Of a DNA stretch of 64,000 nucleotides, positions 41,502-49,792 are shown one piece after another (the stretch's first letter is position 1; each line of letters starts with the position of its first letter). Origin of the DNA: Klebsiella quasipneumoniae subsp. quasipneumoniae (lineage in GTDB: Bacteria; Pseudomonadota; Gammaproteobacteria; Enterobacterales; Enterobacteriaceae); assembly GCF_020525925.1 (NCBI RefSeq), contig NZ_CP084876.1:558001-622000 (forward strand). The letters run 5' to 3'. The notes beneath the pieces are model-generated. The model was given only the letters and a program-made list of their open reading frames with translations, searched no databases and had not been told where the DNA came from. Both the position numbers and the translations under genes were made by a program.

Positions 41502-41717
41502 CAAGAAGAGCTCTGCGCGGCCCGGTGGTTATGCCTGGCGCAACAGCATCAGACTGCCACGGCGGGGCGAGCCTGGACGCGGTATCGGCGTCGTCTTCCG
41601 CGTGTTTACCTCGGTTGCGACGCAGGAAGCGGCGTTTCGCGCGCGTTGGACAATATTTCTCGTGCGTCGCGCAATAGCGCTGCCGCCCTGCAGGGCGGGA
41701 TGACGACAGAGGGATGA
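41496..41717 (+). pseudogene. garK: garK remnant (3' part of glycerate 2-kinase, frameshifted)
   Basis: The garR-rnpB gap, where E. coli has garK, contains pieces resembling the GarK C-terminus in three frames. From about 41496, RGPVVMPG...LDAV (to 41584) resembles HKPVIGIAG...IDAV. Then 41590-41643 reads VVFRVFTSVATQEAAFRA against VFSVLTSIGTLDEAFRGA. Then 41643-41717 reads ALDNISRASRNSAAAL...stop, against AYDNICRASRNIAATL...stop. Order and end point match, and the first 260 or so residues are gone. GarK sequence is from memory; no alignment was run. Confidence 0.75.
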
Positions 41718-41742
41718 CAACGGGCGGTAAACCCACTATACT
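41714..41742 (+). promoter_or_regulatory. Promoter of rnpB
   Basis: ATGACA (41714-41719), 17-nt spacer, TATACT (41737-41742); the M1 RNA begins 8 nt later. The -35 overlaps the stop codon of the garK fossil. Confidence 0.8.
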
Positions 41743-41749
41743 GCGCGCC

Positions 41750-42132
<383 letters not shown>

Positions 42133-42141
42133 CTTTATGTC

Positions 42142-42167
42142 AAAACCCCGCTCCGGCGGGGTTTTTG
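42142..42167 (+). terminator. Intrinsic terminator of rnpB
   Basis: AAAACCCCGC pairs with GCGGGGTTTTT around TCCG, 10 nt after the mature 3' end. Confidence 0.92.
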
Positions 42168-42187
42168 CTATCTGAATCCGTGACGCG

Positions 42188-42242
42188 GATGAATGACTGT
42201 CCACGACGCTATACCCAAAGAAAGCGGCTTATCGGTCAGTTG
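42188..42242 (+). repeat. Partial repeat of the rnpB 3' end
   Basis: GATGAATGACTGTCCACGAC and GGCTTATCGGTCAGTT recur here as in 42083-42125 of rnpB, with an inserted GCTATACCCAAAGAAAGC between them. E. coli also has repeats of the rnpB 3' part downstream of the gene. The rest of the 355-nt gap to the channel gene (42243-42487) is AT-rich and shows no other structure I can name. Confidence 0.85.
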
Positions 42243-42487
42243 CAACTATCTCTATAAAACCTCTCGACGAAGGTGTTTATTTTTAATTTCAGTCGGTTGT
42301 AAATCAGGTTTGCAGAATATCCACTTTTAAACAGTTTTTTGGCTGCTTTAAACACCGGATTCGTTAATACTGTCACGCTACGATGTTTTATTGTCTATCC
42401 GTTAGTCTCTATTCCCTGATTTGCAGCGGTCATCATTCAGCTTAATGGATAGCAGGTTTATAGGTTATCCAGACAGGAGTGATAGAC

Positions 42488-43351
42488 GTGAAAAATGTAG
42501 TATTATTCCCGCAGCTCAAATCGGCAATAGCCTGGCTTATCGGTCATGGTGAAACAATTATGCAGTTTGCCTGGAATATCGTGGCAGCGCTGATTATTCT
42601 TTTTGTCGGGCGAATGCTTGCAAAAGTCCTCGCTAAAGCCTTCGAGAAAATTCTCTTACGACGCAACGTCGATGCGACAATCGTTCATTTCTTTGCTGCG
42701 CTCGTTCGTTATATTACGATGGCTTTTGCGATAATCGCCGCATTAGGTCGGGTAGGGATTGAGACGTCGTCCATCATCGCGGTTATTGGCGCGGCAGGGC
42801 TGGCAATTGGTCTGGCGCTGCAAGGTTCGCTTTCTAACTTTGCCGCTGGTGTTCTGTTAGTCACTTTACGTCCTTTTCGGGCCGGCAATTTTGTACAGGT
42901 CGGCGCGATTTCTGGTATGGTGCAGTCCGTACATGTTTTTTCAACTACACTACTAACCGTTGATAATAAAGAAGTTATTATTCCAAATGGTAAAGTCATC
43001 GCCGACAGTATTGTGAATTATTCCTGCCATCCTTTTCGGCGAATCGATCTGACCCTCGGCGTGGCCAGCGAGACTAAAATTGTGCAGGTTAAGCAGGTCA
43101 TTCAGGCTATCATTGATAGTGAAAAGCGAATCGATCAATCTCGTGGTACTACGGTTCGTCTGCTTGAAATGATGCCGGGCACACTTAACTTCACTGTTCG
43201 TGTCTGGGTGAAAAATAGCGAATATTGGGAGACTTATTTTGATTTTCTTGAAGCGATTAAAGAAGCGCTCGATGAACATCAGATCACCCTCGCCGCGCAA
43301 CGGATGGATATTAATTTAACCTCCTCGTCGTTATCGGACCTAAAAAAATAA
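42488..43351 (+). CDS. MscS-family small-conductance mechanosensitive channel paralogue
   Basis: 287 residues from GTG at 42488, which has AGGAG 8 nt upstream; GTG at 42479 lies inside that site. Three N-terminal helices, with pore-lining TM3 AGLAIGLALQGSLSNFAAGVLLVTLRPF clearly MscS-like, then the beta domain (VDNKEVIIPNGKVIADSIVNYS) and alpha/beta C-terminal domain. Similar to but distinct from E. coli MscS. Lower GC than neighbours and absent here in E. coli. Osmotic downshift valve by family. Confidence 0.9.
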   Translation: MKNVVLFPQLKSAIAWLIGHGETIMQFAWNIVAALIILFVGRMLAKVLAKAFEKILLRRNVDATIVHFFAALVRYITMAFAIIAALGRVGIETSSIIAVIGAAGLAIGLALQGSLSNFAAGVLLVTLRPFRAGNFVQVGAISGMVQSVHVFSTTLLTVDNKEVIIPNGKVIADSIVNYSCHPFRRIDLTLGVASETKIVQVKQVIQAIIDSEKRIDQSRGTTVRLLEMMPGTLNFTVRVWVKNSEYWETYFDFLEAIKEALDEHQITLAAQRMDINLTSSSLSDLKK

Positions 43352-43500
43352 ACAATGTGGATGTTTAGCTTATAGATCATTTGATCTATGAATGTATTCA
43401 ACCCCTTTTACAATTATGTTCATGCTTTTTTACACATCGCCATTATTGTTCAGGGAATAATAGTGCGTCTTATCATGACGCACTTATACAGGATAATAAA

Positions 43501-43908
43501 ATGACAAAAGTATCACGAGCTATATTATTGACCGCCGCCGTTGCAGGTTTTTCGCTGGCGGCGCAGGCCGCGGAAGTGACTGCGCCAGCTCCCGCTAAGG
43601 ACCCTATCGTTCAGCACTTAAAACTGACTTCCGATCAGGTGAGCAAAATTAACAGTCTGCATCAGCAAATGGAAAAAAACGTTGAGCAGATTTCACAGCA
43701 AGACATTAAAGATGGCGCGCTGATTAACGTGATTGATTCCGGTAAATGGAATGAGAAAGCGGTGAAGGATCAGCTGGCGGCATTCAGTAAAATTGATCAA
43801 CAGGTACGTTATTATCGCGTGAAGTACTATTTTGATGTGAATCAGGTACTGACGCCGGAGCAGCGCACCCAGGTGAAAAAAGATCTTGCCGACGCGCTGA
43901 GTGAATAA
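43501..43908 (+). CDS. Spy/CpxP-like periplasmic protein with LTxxQ motifs
   Basis: 135 residues with a signal peptide (cut near LAAQAAEV). Two LTxxQ motifs (LTSDQ at about residue 43 and LTPEQ near 120) place it in the Spy/CpxP-like helical periplasmic group, which includes an ATP-independent chaperone and a Cpx inhibitor. Ancillary role unknown. It follows the MscS-like gene by 149 nt and ends in a GCCCC/GGGGC hairpin at 43917-43930. I would not call it Spy itself. Confidence 0.7.
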   Translation: MTKVSRAILLTAAVAGFSLAAQAAEVTAPAPAKDPIVQHLKLTSDQVSKINSLHQQMEKNVEQISQQDIKDGALINVIDSGKWNEKAVKDQLAAFSKIDQQVRYYRVKYYFDVNQVLTPEQRTQVKKDLADALSE

Positions 43909-43981
43909 TGCCATCAGCCCCTTTCGGGGCCGGTATTAGCGGCAGGCCACCAACGATAGCCGAATAATCCATGCTGCAGCT

Positions 43982-44149
43982 TCAGGCGAGACTTTCTTCA
44001 TCCCGCAGGCGAATCTCCGCCTCGGCGACGATGGCTTCCAGTTCGCTAAGCATCTCATCATAACCAAAGCTGACGACGCCGACGGTTTCCGGCGGCGTCG
44101 GGGCAAGCGGCGTCGGAGACGCCTTTTTTCTGTTTTTCTTCTTACTCAC
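43982..44149 (-). CDS. yhaL: Small protein YhaL
   Basis: 55 residues from GTG at 44149 (GGAG 7 nt upstream). The N-terminus is Lys-rich (MSKKKNRKK) and the C-terminal FGYDEMLSELEAIVAEAEIRL matches E. coli YhaL (FGYEEMLSELEAIVADAETRL). Lies after yhaK on the same strand, the same order as in E. coli. Function unknown. Confidence 0.88.
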   Translation of the reverse strand: MSKKKNRKKASPTPLAPTPPETVGVVSFGYDEMLSELEAIVAEAEIRLRDEESLA

Positions 44150-44173
44150 TGACAGACTCCATCCCTTCCGTTG

Positions 44174-44875
44174 TTACACCGGTAAATCTATCAGCAATGC
44201 GCGCAGCGGCGTATCGGCGACGAGGGTAATGTTAGCTTCGTCACGAATAAATGCCCCATCACCACAGGTGAGAGCCTGTTTGGGTTGTTCCTGCGCGACG
44301 GCATGGACGGTGCCGTGGATCGACTGCAGGTAGGCGCGCGGACCATGCAATTGCACGTTGATCTGCTCACCTTTTTCCAGCGCGATATGATAGACCCAGG
44401 CCTGCTGGCGAAGCTGGAGGCTATTATTCCCCCCATCCGGTGAGGCCAGCAGCTGTAGCGGCGCGTTGGCGACCTCGATTTTCTGCTGCAGCGGGTTTTC
44501 CCGCTGCGGGCAGGCATCGAGCCATAGCTGCATCCGCGTTAACGACTGCTCTTTGCTCAGATTGTGCTCGCTATAGCTCACGCCAGGCTGAGTGGCGATA
44601 ATCAACGCGTCGCCGGCCCTGGCCTGCAGGTGATTGCCGTCGCTGTCGCGATACTCCGCTTCGCCTTCCAGAATCAGGTTCAGGATATCGACCTTGGGAT
44701 ACGTTCTGGCCTGGAACGAGGCCCCGGGGGCCAGCACTTCCTGATTGAGAACGCGTAAAGACGCGAAGCCCAGTAATTTTGGGTCGAAGTAGTGGCCAAA
44801 GGAGAAGGTGTAGCGGGCCTGCAGCCAGCCGAAGTCTGCTTGTCCGCATTGTTTGGCTGTTCGGGTAGTAATCAT
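44174..44875 (-). CDS. yhaK: Pirin-like bicupin YhaK
   Basis: 233-residue bicupin, redox-sensitive in E. coli. Conserved RYTFSFGHYFDPKLLGFASLRVLN and PGVSYSEHN segments in the first cupin; the second domain ends CGDGAFIRDEANITL. Divergent from the LysR gene yhaJ, which probably controls it. Confidence 0.95.
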   Translation of the reverse strand: MITTRTAKQCGQADFGWLQARYTFSFGHYFDPKLLGFASLRVLNQEVLAPGASFQARTYPKVDILNLILEGEAEYRDSDGNHLQARAGDALIIATQPGVSYSEHNLSKEQSLTRMQLWLDACPQRENPLQQKIEVANAPLQLLASPDGGNNSLQLRQQAWVYHIALEKGEQINVQLHGPRAYLQSIHGTVHAVAQEQPKQALTCGDGAFIRDEANITLVADTPLRALLIDLPV

Positions 44876-44979
44876 GTTCTTGACCTCTCTTTACACTAAA
44901 TCAATGGTAAAGGTATGGACGCTGTATTGTTAGCCAGATATTCTGCGCGGTATGTTCAAATTTCCTGAATGAGAAAGCG

Positions 44980-45876
44980 ATGGCTAAAGAGAGAGCATTA
45001 ACGCTGGAAGCGTTACGCGTGATGGATGCGATCGACCGTCGCGGGAGCTTCGCTGCCGCGGCTGATGAGCTGGGACGCGTGCCTTCCGCCCTGAGCTACA
45101 CCATGCAAAAACTGGAGGAAGAGCTGGACGTGGTGCTGTTTGACCGCTCAGGTCATCGCACAAAGTTCACCAACGTCGGGCGTATGCTGCTGGAGCGCGG
45201 TCGCGTGCTGCTCGAGGCGGCGGACAAGCTCACCACCGATGCCGAAGCCCTGTCTCGCGGCTGGGAAACTCACCTGACGATCGTCACCGAAGCGCTGGTG
45301 CCCACGCCGGATCTGTTTCCGCTGATTGAGAAACTGGCGACCAAGTCCAATACCCAGCTGTCGATTATCACCGAGGTGCTGGCCGGCGCCTGGGAGCGGC
45401 TGGAGCAGGGGCGGGCGGATATCGTTGTCGCGCCGGATATGCATTTTCGTTCTTCCTCGGAGATTAACTCGCGCAAACTCTATTCGGTGCTCAGCGTGTA
45501 CGTCGCGGCGCCGGACCACCCGATCCACCAGGAGCCTGAACCGCTCTCTGAGGTCACCCGCGTGAAATACCGTGGCGTCGCGGTGGCGGATACCGCGCGC
45601 GAGCGGCCCGTTCTCACCGTTCAGCTGCTGGATAAACAGCCGCGCTTAACGGTGAGCACCATTGAAGATAAGCGCCAGGCGCTGCTGGCCGGATTAGGCG
45701 TGGCGACCATGCCCTATCCGCTGGTGGAGAAGGATATTGCTGAAGGACGCTTGCGGGTGGTCAGTCCGGAATATACCAATGAAATTGACATTATCATGGC
45801 CTGGCGACGGGACAGCATGGGCGAAGCGAAGTCCTGGTGCTTGCGTGAGATCCCTAAGCTGTTTGCCGGCAGATAG
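44980..45876 (+). CDS. yhaJ: LysR-type transcriptional regulator YhaJ
   Basis: 298 residues; N-terminal winged helix (TLEALRVMDAIDRRGSFAAAADELGRVPSALSYTMQKLEEEL), then a LysR substrate domain. In E. coli YhaJ responds to aromatic compounds such as dinitrotoluene derivatives and activates yqjF; here yqjF is about 2 kb away. Divergent with yhaK, as LysR regulators often are with a target gene. Confidence 0.95.
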   Translation: MAKERALTLEALRVMDAIDRRGSFAAAADELGRVPSALSYTMQKLEEELDVVLFDRSGHRTKFTNVGRMLLERGRVLLEAADKLTTDAEALSRGWETHLTIVTEALVPTPDLFPLIEKLATKSNTQLSIITEVLAGAWERLEQGRADIVVAPDMHFRSSSEINSRKLYSVLSVYVAAPDHPIHQEPEPLSEVTRVKYRGVAVADTARERPVLTVQLLDKQPRLTVSTIEDKRQALLAGLGVATMPYPLVEKDIAEGRLRVVSPEYTNEIDIIMAWRRDSMGEAKSWCLREIPKLFAGR

Positions 45877-45885
45877 TCGAGGACA

Positions 45886-45907
45886 CTCCTCCCGCTAGCG
45901 GGAGGAG
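45886..45907. repeat. Perfect 22-bp inverted repeat between yhaJ and yhaH
   Basis: CTCCTCCCGC-TAGCGGGAGGAG is fully symmetric and sits between convergent stops. No T run follows on either side, so it may be an mRNA end stabiliser. Confidence 0.7.
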
Positions 45908-45915
45908 CAGGAAGA

Positions 45916-46284
45916 TCAGTAGGAAAAGGGTTTTGGATCGGGCCCGAATCGGTTGTTGCCTTCCGTTCCGCGCTGGCAGTTAAAGATCAGGATCACCAGC
46001 CAGCCGATGACCGGGATCAACAGCAGCAGCAGCCACCATGCCGAACGGTCGGTGTCGTGCAGACGCCGAAACTGCACCGCCCACCATGGTAAAAAGACCA
46101 GTATGCCATAGATGGTCGTCAGAATGCCTTCGCCGCCCGCCCGCTGCCAGCCCAGCATTTTATCGATGATGCTCAATACGCCGGTCAGGATGAGGTTGAC
46201 CAGAATAAACATCCAGTACTCTTTGCGCCGCGCACGGCCGCCAAATCCTATATAGTTTTTTAATACCTTGAGATACCAGTCCAT
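45916..46284 (-). CDS. yhaH: DUF805 inner membrane protein YhaH
   Basis: 122 residues with four hydrophobic helices; FGGRARRKEYWMFILVN and FRRLHDTDRSAWW are DUF805 signatures. It matches E. coli YhaH, while the paralogue YhaI found beside it in E. coli is absent. Function unknown. Confidence 0.94.
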   Translation of the reverse strand: MDWYLKVLKNYIGFGGRARRKEYWMFILVNLILTGVLSIIDKMLGWQRAGGEGILTTIYGILVFLPWWAVQFRRLHDTDRSAWWLLLLLIPVIGWLVILIFNCQRGTEGNNRFGPDPKPFSY

Positions 46285-46384
46285 TTCTACGCCTCAATTA
46301 ACCGTCAATCACTTGTTTTTTAAGCGATCGCAATAAGAATAGACGTGAATGAATGGTGGGTAAATATCTGTTTTCTGAATTATT

Positions 46385-46404
46385 GGGCGCCATCACTGGC
46401 GCCC
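46385..46404 (-). terminator. Hairpin downstream of yqjG
   Basis: GGGCGCCA/TGGCGCCC around TCAC lies 7 nt after the yqjG stop on the minus strand. The T run is weak. Confidence 0.5.
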
Positions 46405-46410
46405 GACGGA

Positions 46411-47397
46411 TCAACGGAAGCGCTGGTCGCGACCGTGTGGTTCGCTGAGATCCTGCTGCGGCCCAATGGAGATGATGCCGGTAGGGTTAATGGTTTTATG
46501 GCTGCGGTAATAGTGGTGACGAATATGCGGAAAGCTCACCGTCTCCGCGATACCCGGCATCTGGTAGATGTCGCGCAGGAAACCGTAGAGATTGAGATAA
46601 TCGCTGATGCGTCGTTTGTCGCATTTAAAATGGGTCACATACACCGGGTCGAAGCGTACCAGCGTCGTCCACAGGCGAATATCCGCTTCCGTCAGCTGAT
46701 TGCCCGTCAGGTAACGATGCTGACCGAGGATCTGCTCCAGCCGCTCCAGCGAGGTAAACACCGCATCCACCGCTTCGTCGTAAGCCTGCTGACTGGTGGC
46801 AAAGCCGGCTTTATACACGCCGTTATTGACGTTGTCATAGATCCAGCCGTTCAGTTCATCGATTTTTTCCCGCAGCGCCGGCGGGTAGTAATCCCCGGCT
46901 CTGGCGCCCAGGCCATCGAAGGCGGTATTAAACATACGGATGATTTCTGCCGACTCATTGCTGACGATGGTCTGCTGTTTTTTATCCCATAGTACCGGGA
47001 CGGTGACGCGACCGGTGTAGTGCGGGTCGGCGTGCAGATACAGCTGATAGAGAAAATCGTGCTGATAAAGGGTGTCACCGGTGGCTTCCGGGAAGCTGTC
47101 GTCAAAAGTCCAGCCGTTTTCCAGCATCAGCGGATTGACCACGGAGACAGGGAGAAAAGGCTCCAGTCCTTTCAGCTTACGCATAATTAACGTGCGATGC
47201 GCCCACGGGCAGGCGAGAGAGACGTACAGATGATAGCGATCTTTTTCCGCCGCAAATCCCCCTTCACCACTCGGGCCGGCCGCGCCATCGGCGGTGAGCC
47301 AGTTACGGAAGGCGGAAACGGAACGCTTAAAACGCCCACCGGTGGATTTTGTGTCATACCAGGTATCCTGCCAGACGCCGTCGACTAATTGTCCCAT
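46411..47397 (-). CDS. yqjG: Glutathionyl-hydroquinone reductase YqjG
   Basis: Xi-class glutathione transferase that reduces glutathionyl-hydroquinones. 328 residues as in E. coli. The catalytic cysteine lies in SLACPWAHRTLIMRK (about residue 63); the helical C-terminal domain has TEADIRLWTTLVRFDPVYVTHFKC. Follows yqjF on the same strand, an association seen in E. coli. Confidence 0.97.
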   Translation of the reverse strand: MGQLVDGVWQDTWYDTKSTGGRFKRSVSAFRNWLTADGAAGPSGEGGFAAEKDRYHLYVSLACPWAHRTLIMRKLKGLEPFLPVSVVNPLMLENGWTFDDSFPEATGDTLYQHDFLYQLYLHADPHYTGRVTVPVLWDKKQQTIVSNESAEIIRMFNTAFDGLGARAGDYYPPALREKIDELNGWIYDNVNNGVYKAGFATSQQAYDEAVDAVFTSLERLEQILGQHRYLTGNQLTEADIRLWTTLVRFDPVYVTHFKCDKRRISDYLNLYGFLRDIYQMPGIAETVSFPHIRHHYYRSHKTINPTGIISIGPQQDLSEPHGRDQRFR

Positions 47398-47426
47398 CTT
47401 TATTCCTCCTTCAGACTTCAGATAGC

Positions 47427-47455
47427 AAAAGCGAGGAGTGGTCTCCTCGCTTTTT
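47427..47455 (-). terminator. Terminator between yqjF and yqjG
   Basis: GCGAGGAG/CTCCTCGC around TGGT with T runs on both strands (TTTTT after 47450 plus; TTTT on minus). It lies between the yqjF stop and the yqjG start and would reduce read-through. Confidence 0.8.
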
Positions 47456-47476
47456 CATTCATTCAGTATAGTGCGC

Positions 47477-47869
47477 TTACCATTTCTTATTCAGTACACG
47501 GTCGATACTGAAGGCGCCCGGTCCGGTAATGGCCAGCAGCAGGTAACCGCCAGCGATGGTCAGGTTTTTCATGAACATCAGGGAGTTCACGCCTTCCGCA
47601 AAGTTGCTGTGGAACAGGAACGCGGTCAACAGCGTAAAGCCTGCGGTGAACAGCGCGGTGGTCCGGGTCAGGAAACCGAACAGAATCGCCAGTCCGCCGC
47701 CGAATTCAAGGAGAATGGTCAGCGGCAGCAGCGCACCCGGTACGCCCATGGCTTCCATATACTGCTGGGTTCCCGCATAACCGGTGATTTTGCCCCATCC
47801 TGCAGTGATAAACAGAATCGGCATCAGAATGCGCGCTACCAGTACACCAACATCTTCTAATTTTTTCAT
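47477..47869 (-). CDS. yqjF: DoxX-family membrane protein YqjF
   Basis: 130 residues, four hydrophobic helices, with RILMPILFITAGWGKITGYAG and LEFGGGLAILFGFLTR of the DoxX family. Role unknown in E. coli; its promoter is induced by nitroaromatic breakdown products through YhaJ. A good GGAG site lies before the ATG. Confidence 0.95.
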   Translation of the reverse strand: MKKLEDVGVLVARILMPILFITAGWGKITGYAGTQQYMEAMGVPGALLPLTILLEFGGGLAILFGFLTRTTALFTAGFTLLTAFLFHSNFAEGVNSLMFMKNLTIAGGYLLLAITGPGAFSIDRVLNKKW

Positions 47870-48206
47870 TTCTTACTCCAGAAAACCCAAAGGGCGGCGG
47901 TTTTGTTTTTTAGCGCAATCCCGCGTAGTTACGCGGTGTTGCTGTCGATGGAGAGGATAGTAGCGAGGCGGAGAGGGAATTGTTAGCAAGGAAAACTGTA
48001 GATCTAGTTCAAAGTTTCTGAGTAATCGGTAAGAGGGGGCGAAAAATGCCTCAGCGCGATAGGTCACGACCGGCGCTGGTAAAGGCCTGGCCGGGCGGAA
48101 TGGCATGGGATCAGAGGGCTGGCTGACCGCGGATGGCGGCCAGGGGGCAAGTTTTTACGCACGGCGTTGCGTATCGGGCGAGGAAGTGGCAGAGCGGGGC
48201 GCCGGG
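47870..48206. other. yqjF-yqjK gap without a recognised gene
   Basis: About 340 nt. It contains the yqjF ribosome site and, presumably, the yqjF promoter; the GC-rich half near yqjK is structured but I see no coding frame with family support. Confidence 0.5.
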
Positions 48207-48230
48207 AAAAGCGCCCGCGCTCCGGGCGGC
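48207..48230 (-). terminator. Intrinsic terminator of yqjC-D-E-K
   Basis: On the minus strand GCCGCCCG pairs with CGGGCGC (one bulge) around GAGCG and is followed by TTTT, touching the yqjK stop codon. Confidence 0.6.
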
Positions 48231-48526
48231 TAACGGACTGCCGACTGGCGCAGGATCCCGCGGACCAGCCGCCAGGTACTCCATAAACCCAGTCCGCGTT
48301 TGGTCCAGCGCATTAAAAAATGCGGGTGTCGGACGGACCACACGGCCATCAGACCGCTGCCCACCATCAGCCACGAACGTAAACTTAGCAGCGTATGCCA
48401 GCCGCGGTCTAAGGGCGCCGTCGCTTCCAGCCAGTGGCGGCGACAGGCGCTCAGCTCCAGCCGTTGCTGCTGGATCTGGCGCAGCAGCTGCGCCTTTTGC
48501 CGTTCACGCTCCTGTCGGCCATTCAT
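48230..48526 (-). CDS. yqjK: YqjK-like protein
   Basis: 98 residues, strongly basic N-terminal helix (RQERERQKAQLLRQIQQQRLEL), one weak hydrophobic segment. Start overlaps the yqjE stop (ATGA), so translation is coupled. Length and position fit E. coli YqjK; function unknown. Confidence 0.9.
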   Translation of the reverse strand: MNGRQERERQKAQLLRQIQQQRLELSACRRHWLEATAPLDRGWHTLLSLRSWLMVGSGLMAVWSVRHPHFLMRWTKRGLGLWSTWRLVRGILRQSAVR

Positions 48527-48921
48527 GGTTTATCTTCCTCCAGAAGGGCACGGTCGTTCTCCAGCTCTTTTCGCGTCAGGCGCAGCAGCGTGGAGCGTCG
48601 GGCCTTACGTAAGGTAAGGATACCGACAATCGCGGCGGCGAGAAGCAGCACGACGGTGGTGGCGATCATGACGTGCAGGCGGTACTGAGCGTCAACGGCC
48701 CAGATAACCAGCACCAGCAGACTCATGAGGCCAAACGCGGCAAACAGCAGCGTCAGTCCGGTCATGATCAGCAGCTGGAAGAGGTTGGCTTTCTCCTCCT
48801 CCAGCTCCACGACGACCAGGCGCAGCCGTGTTTCCACCATTTCGACCAGCAGCGTAACGATACGCTGGCCAATGGAGAAGACGCGCTGACCCGGCCCCTG
48901 CGTGTGTTGAGTATTCGCCAT
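48523..48921 (-). CDS. yqjE: Phage holin-like membrane protein YqjE
   Basis: 132 residues from ATG at 48921 (MANTQHTQGPGQ). Two membrane helices (about 48-70 and 78-100) flanked by charged segments (LRLVVVELEEEKANLFQLL; LRKARRSTLLRLTRKELEND), the YqjE/PF07332 pattern. Middle gene of the yqjC-D-E-K operon. Confidence 0.94.
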   Translation of the reverse strand: MANTQHTQGPGQRVFSIGQRIVTLLVEMVETRLRLVVVELEEEKANLFQLLIMTGLTLLFAAFGLMSLLVLVIWAVDAQYRLHVMIATTVVLLLAAAIVGILTLRKARRSTLLRLTRKELENDRALLEEDKP

Positions 48922-48923
48922 AA

Positions 48924-49229
48924 TCAGCGACGCGACAGCAGGACACCCAGCACCAGCCCGACGGCGGCGCCAATCCCGACCCCTGTCCACGGATTTTCGC
49001 GAACATAATCATCCGCTCGCGCGGCGGTCTCACGAGTTTGACGCAGAATCGCTTCGCTGGTCTCACCCAGACGGGCGCGGCTCTCTTTCAGCGCGCTCTC
49101 GGCTTTACTGCGCAGTTTACCCATCTCTTCTTTCGACTTGTCCGCCGAGGAATTCAGTACTTCCTCCAGGGTGTCCGCCAGCGTTTTCAGTTCTGCACGA
49201 AGGTCGTCAGTCACATTCTCTTTAGCCAT
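48924..49229 (-). CDS. yqjD: YqjD, ElaB/DUF883-family membrane-anchored ribosome-binding protein
   Basis: 101 residues: an amphipathic coiled-coil region followed by a single C-terminal helix ([23 protein letters not shown]). In E. coli YqjD is induced in stationary phase, anchors ribosomes at the inner membrane and slows growth. Gap to yqjE is 2 nt. Confidence 0.96.
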   Translation of the reverse strand: MAKENVTDDLRAELKTLADTLEEVLNSSADKSKEEMGKLRSKAESALKESRARLGETSEAILRQTRETAARADDYVRENPWTGVGIGAAVGLVLGVLLSRR

Positions 49230-49274
49230 GTCGTTCTCCTGTAGCGTGGTCCGTATTGCGAAAGTTAATAGTGA

Positions 49275-49643
49275 TTAGTAATCCCGAGACTCCAGCGTTT
49301 TCAACTCCTGTTGCGCTTCATTGAGTTTATGCTGGCGTTTGTTGATTTTGTCCGCATCGCCTTTCTTCCGGGCTTCCTGCAGATCGCGCTGACGTTCAGC
49401 GATCTCTTCCCGCTGTTTGGCAATTTTTTGCTGATGATCGGCTTTGAGTTTACTGTCGCTGCAGTTCTCCCGTACCTGGCGTAGCGCGGTATTTAGCCCA
49501 TCAATGCGACTTTGATTGTGATGCTTTTCGGCATAGCTGATCTCTCGTTGAATATCCTGCTCTTTTTCCTGGCAGGGAGAGGCGGCTATGGCGCTGGCGC
49601 TAAGTGAAGACAGGGCCAGAAGCAGAGCGATGCGGTGTTTCAT
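49275..49643 (-). CDS. yqjC: YqjC, periplasmic DUF1090 protein
   Basis: 122 residues from ATG at 49643; signal peptide ends near SAIAASPC. The mature part is a charged coiled coil with repeated QREE/RQRDL heptads. E. coli YqjC has unknown function. First gene of yqjC-D-E-K; a frame upstream of the ATG is not supported. Confidence 0.94.
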   Translation of the reverse strand: MKHRIALLLALSSLSASAIAASPCQEKEQDIQREISYAEKHHNQSRIDGLNTALRQVRENCSDSKLKADHQQKIAKQREEIAERQRDLQEARKKGDADKINKRQHKLNEAQQELKTLESRDY

Positions 49644-49792
49644 GGATAGTACCTTCCATTGTCTTAGGGGATACCCGGAGGATAAACCCGTTCCCGTTGG
49701 TAAACGTGAATGCGTTGATTCACGCAGGTTTAAGCATAGTAACAAATGCGGGAAACCACCAGACTGCGTTGAAAACGCAGTCTGACGGCCGT

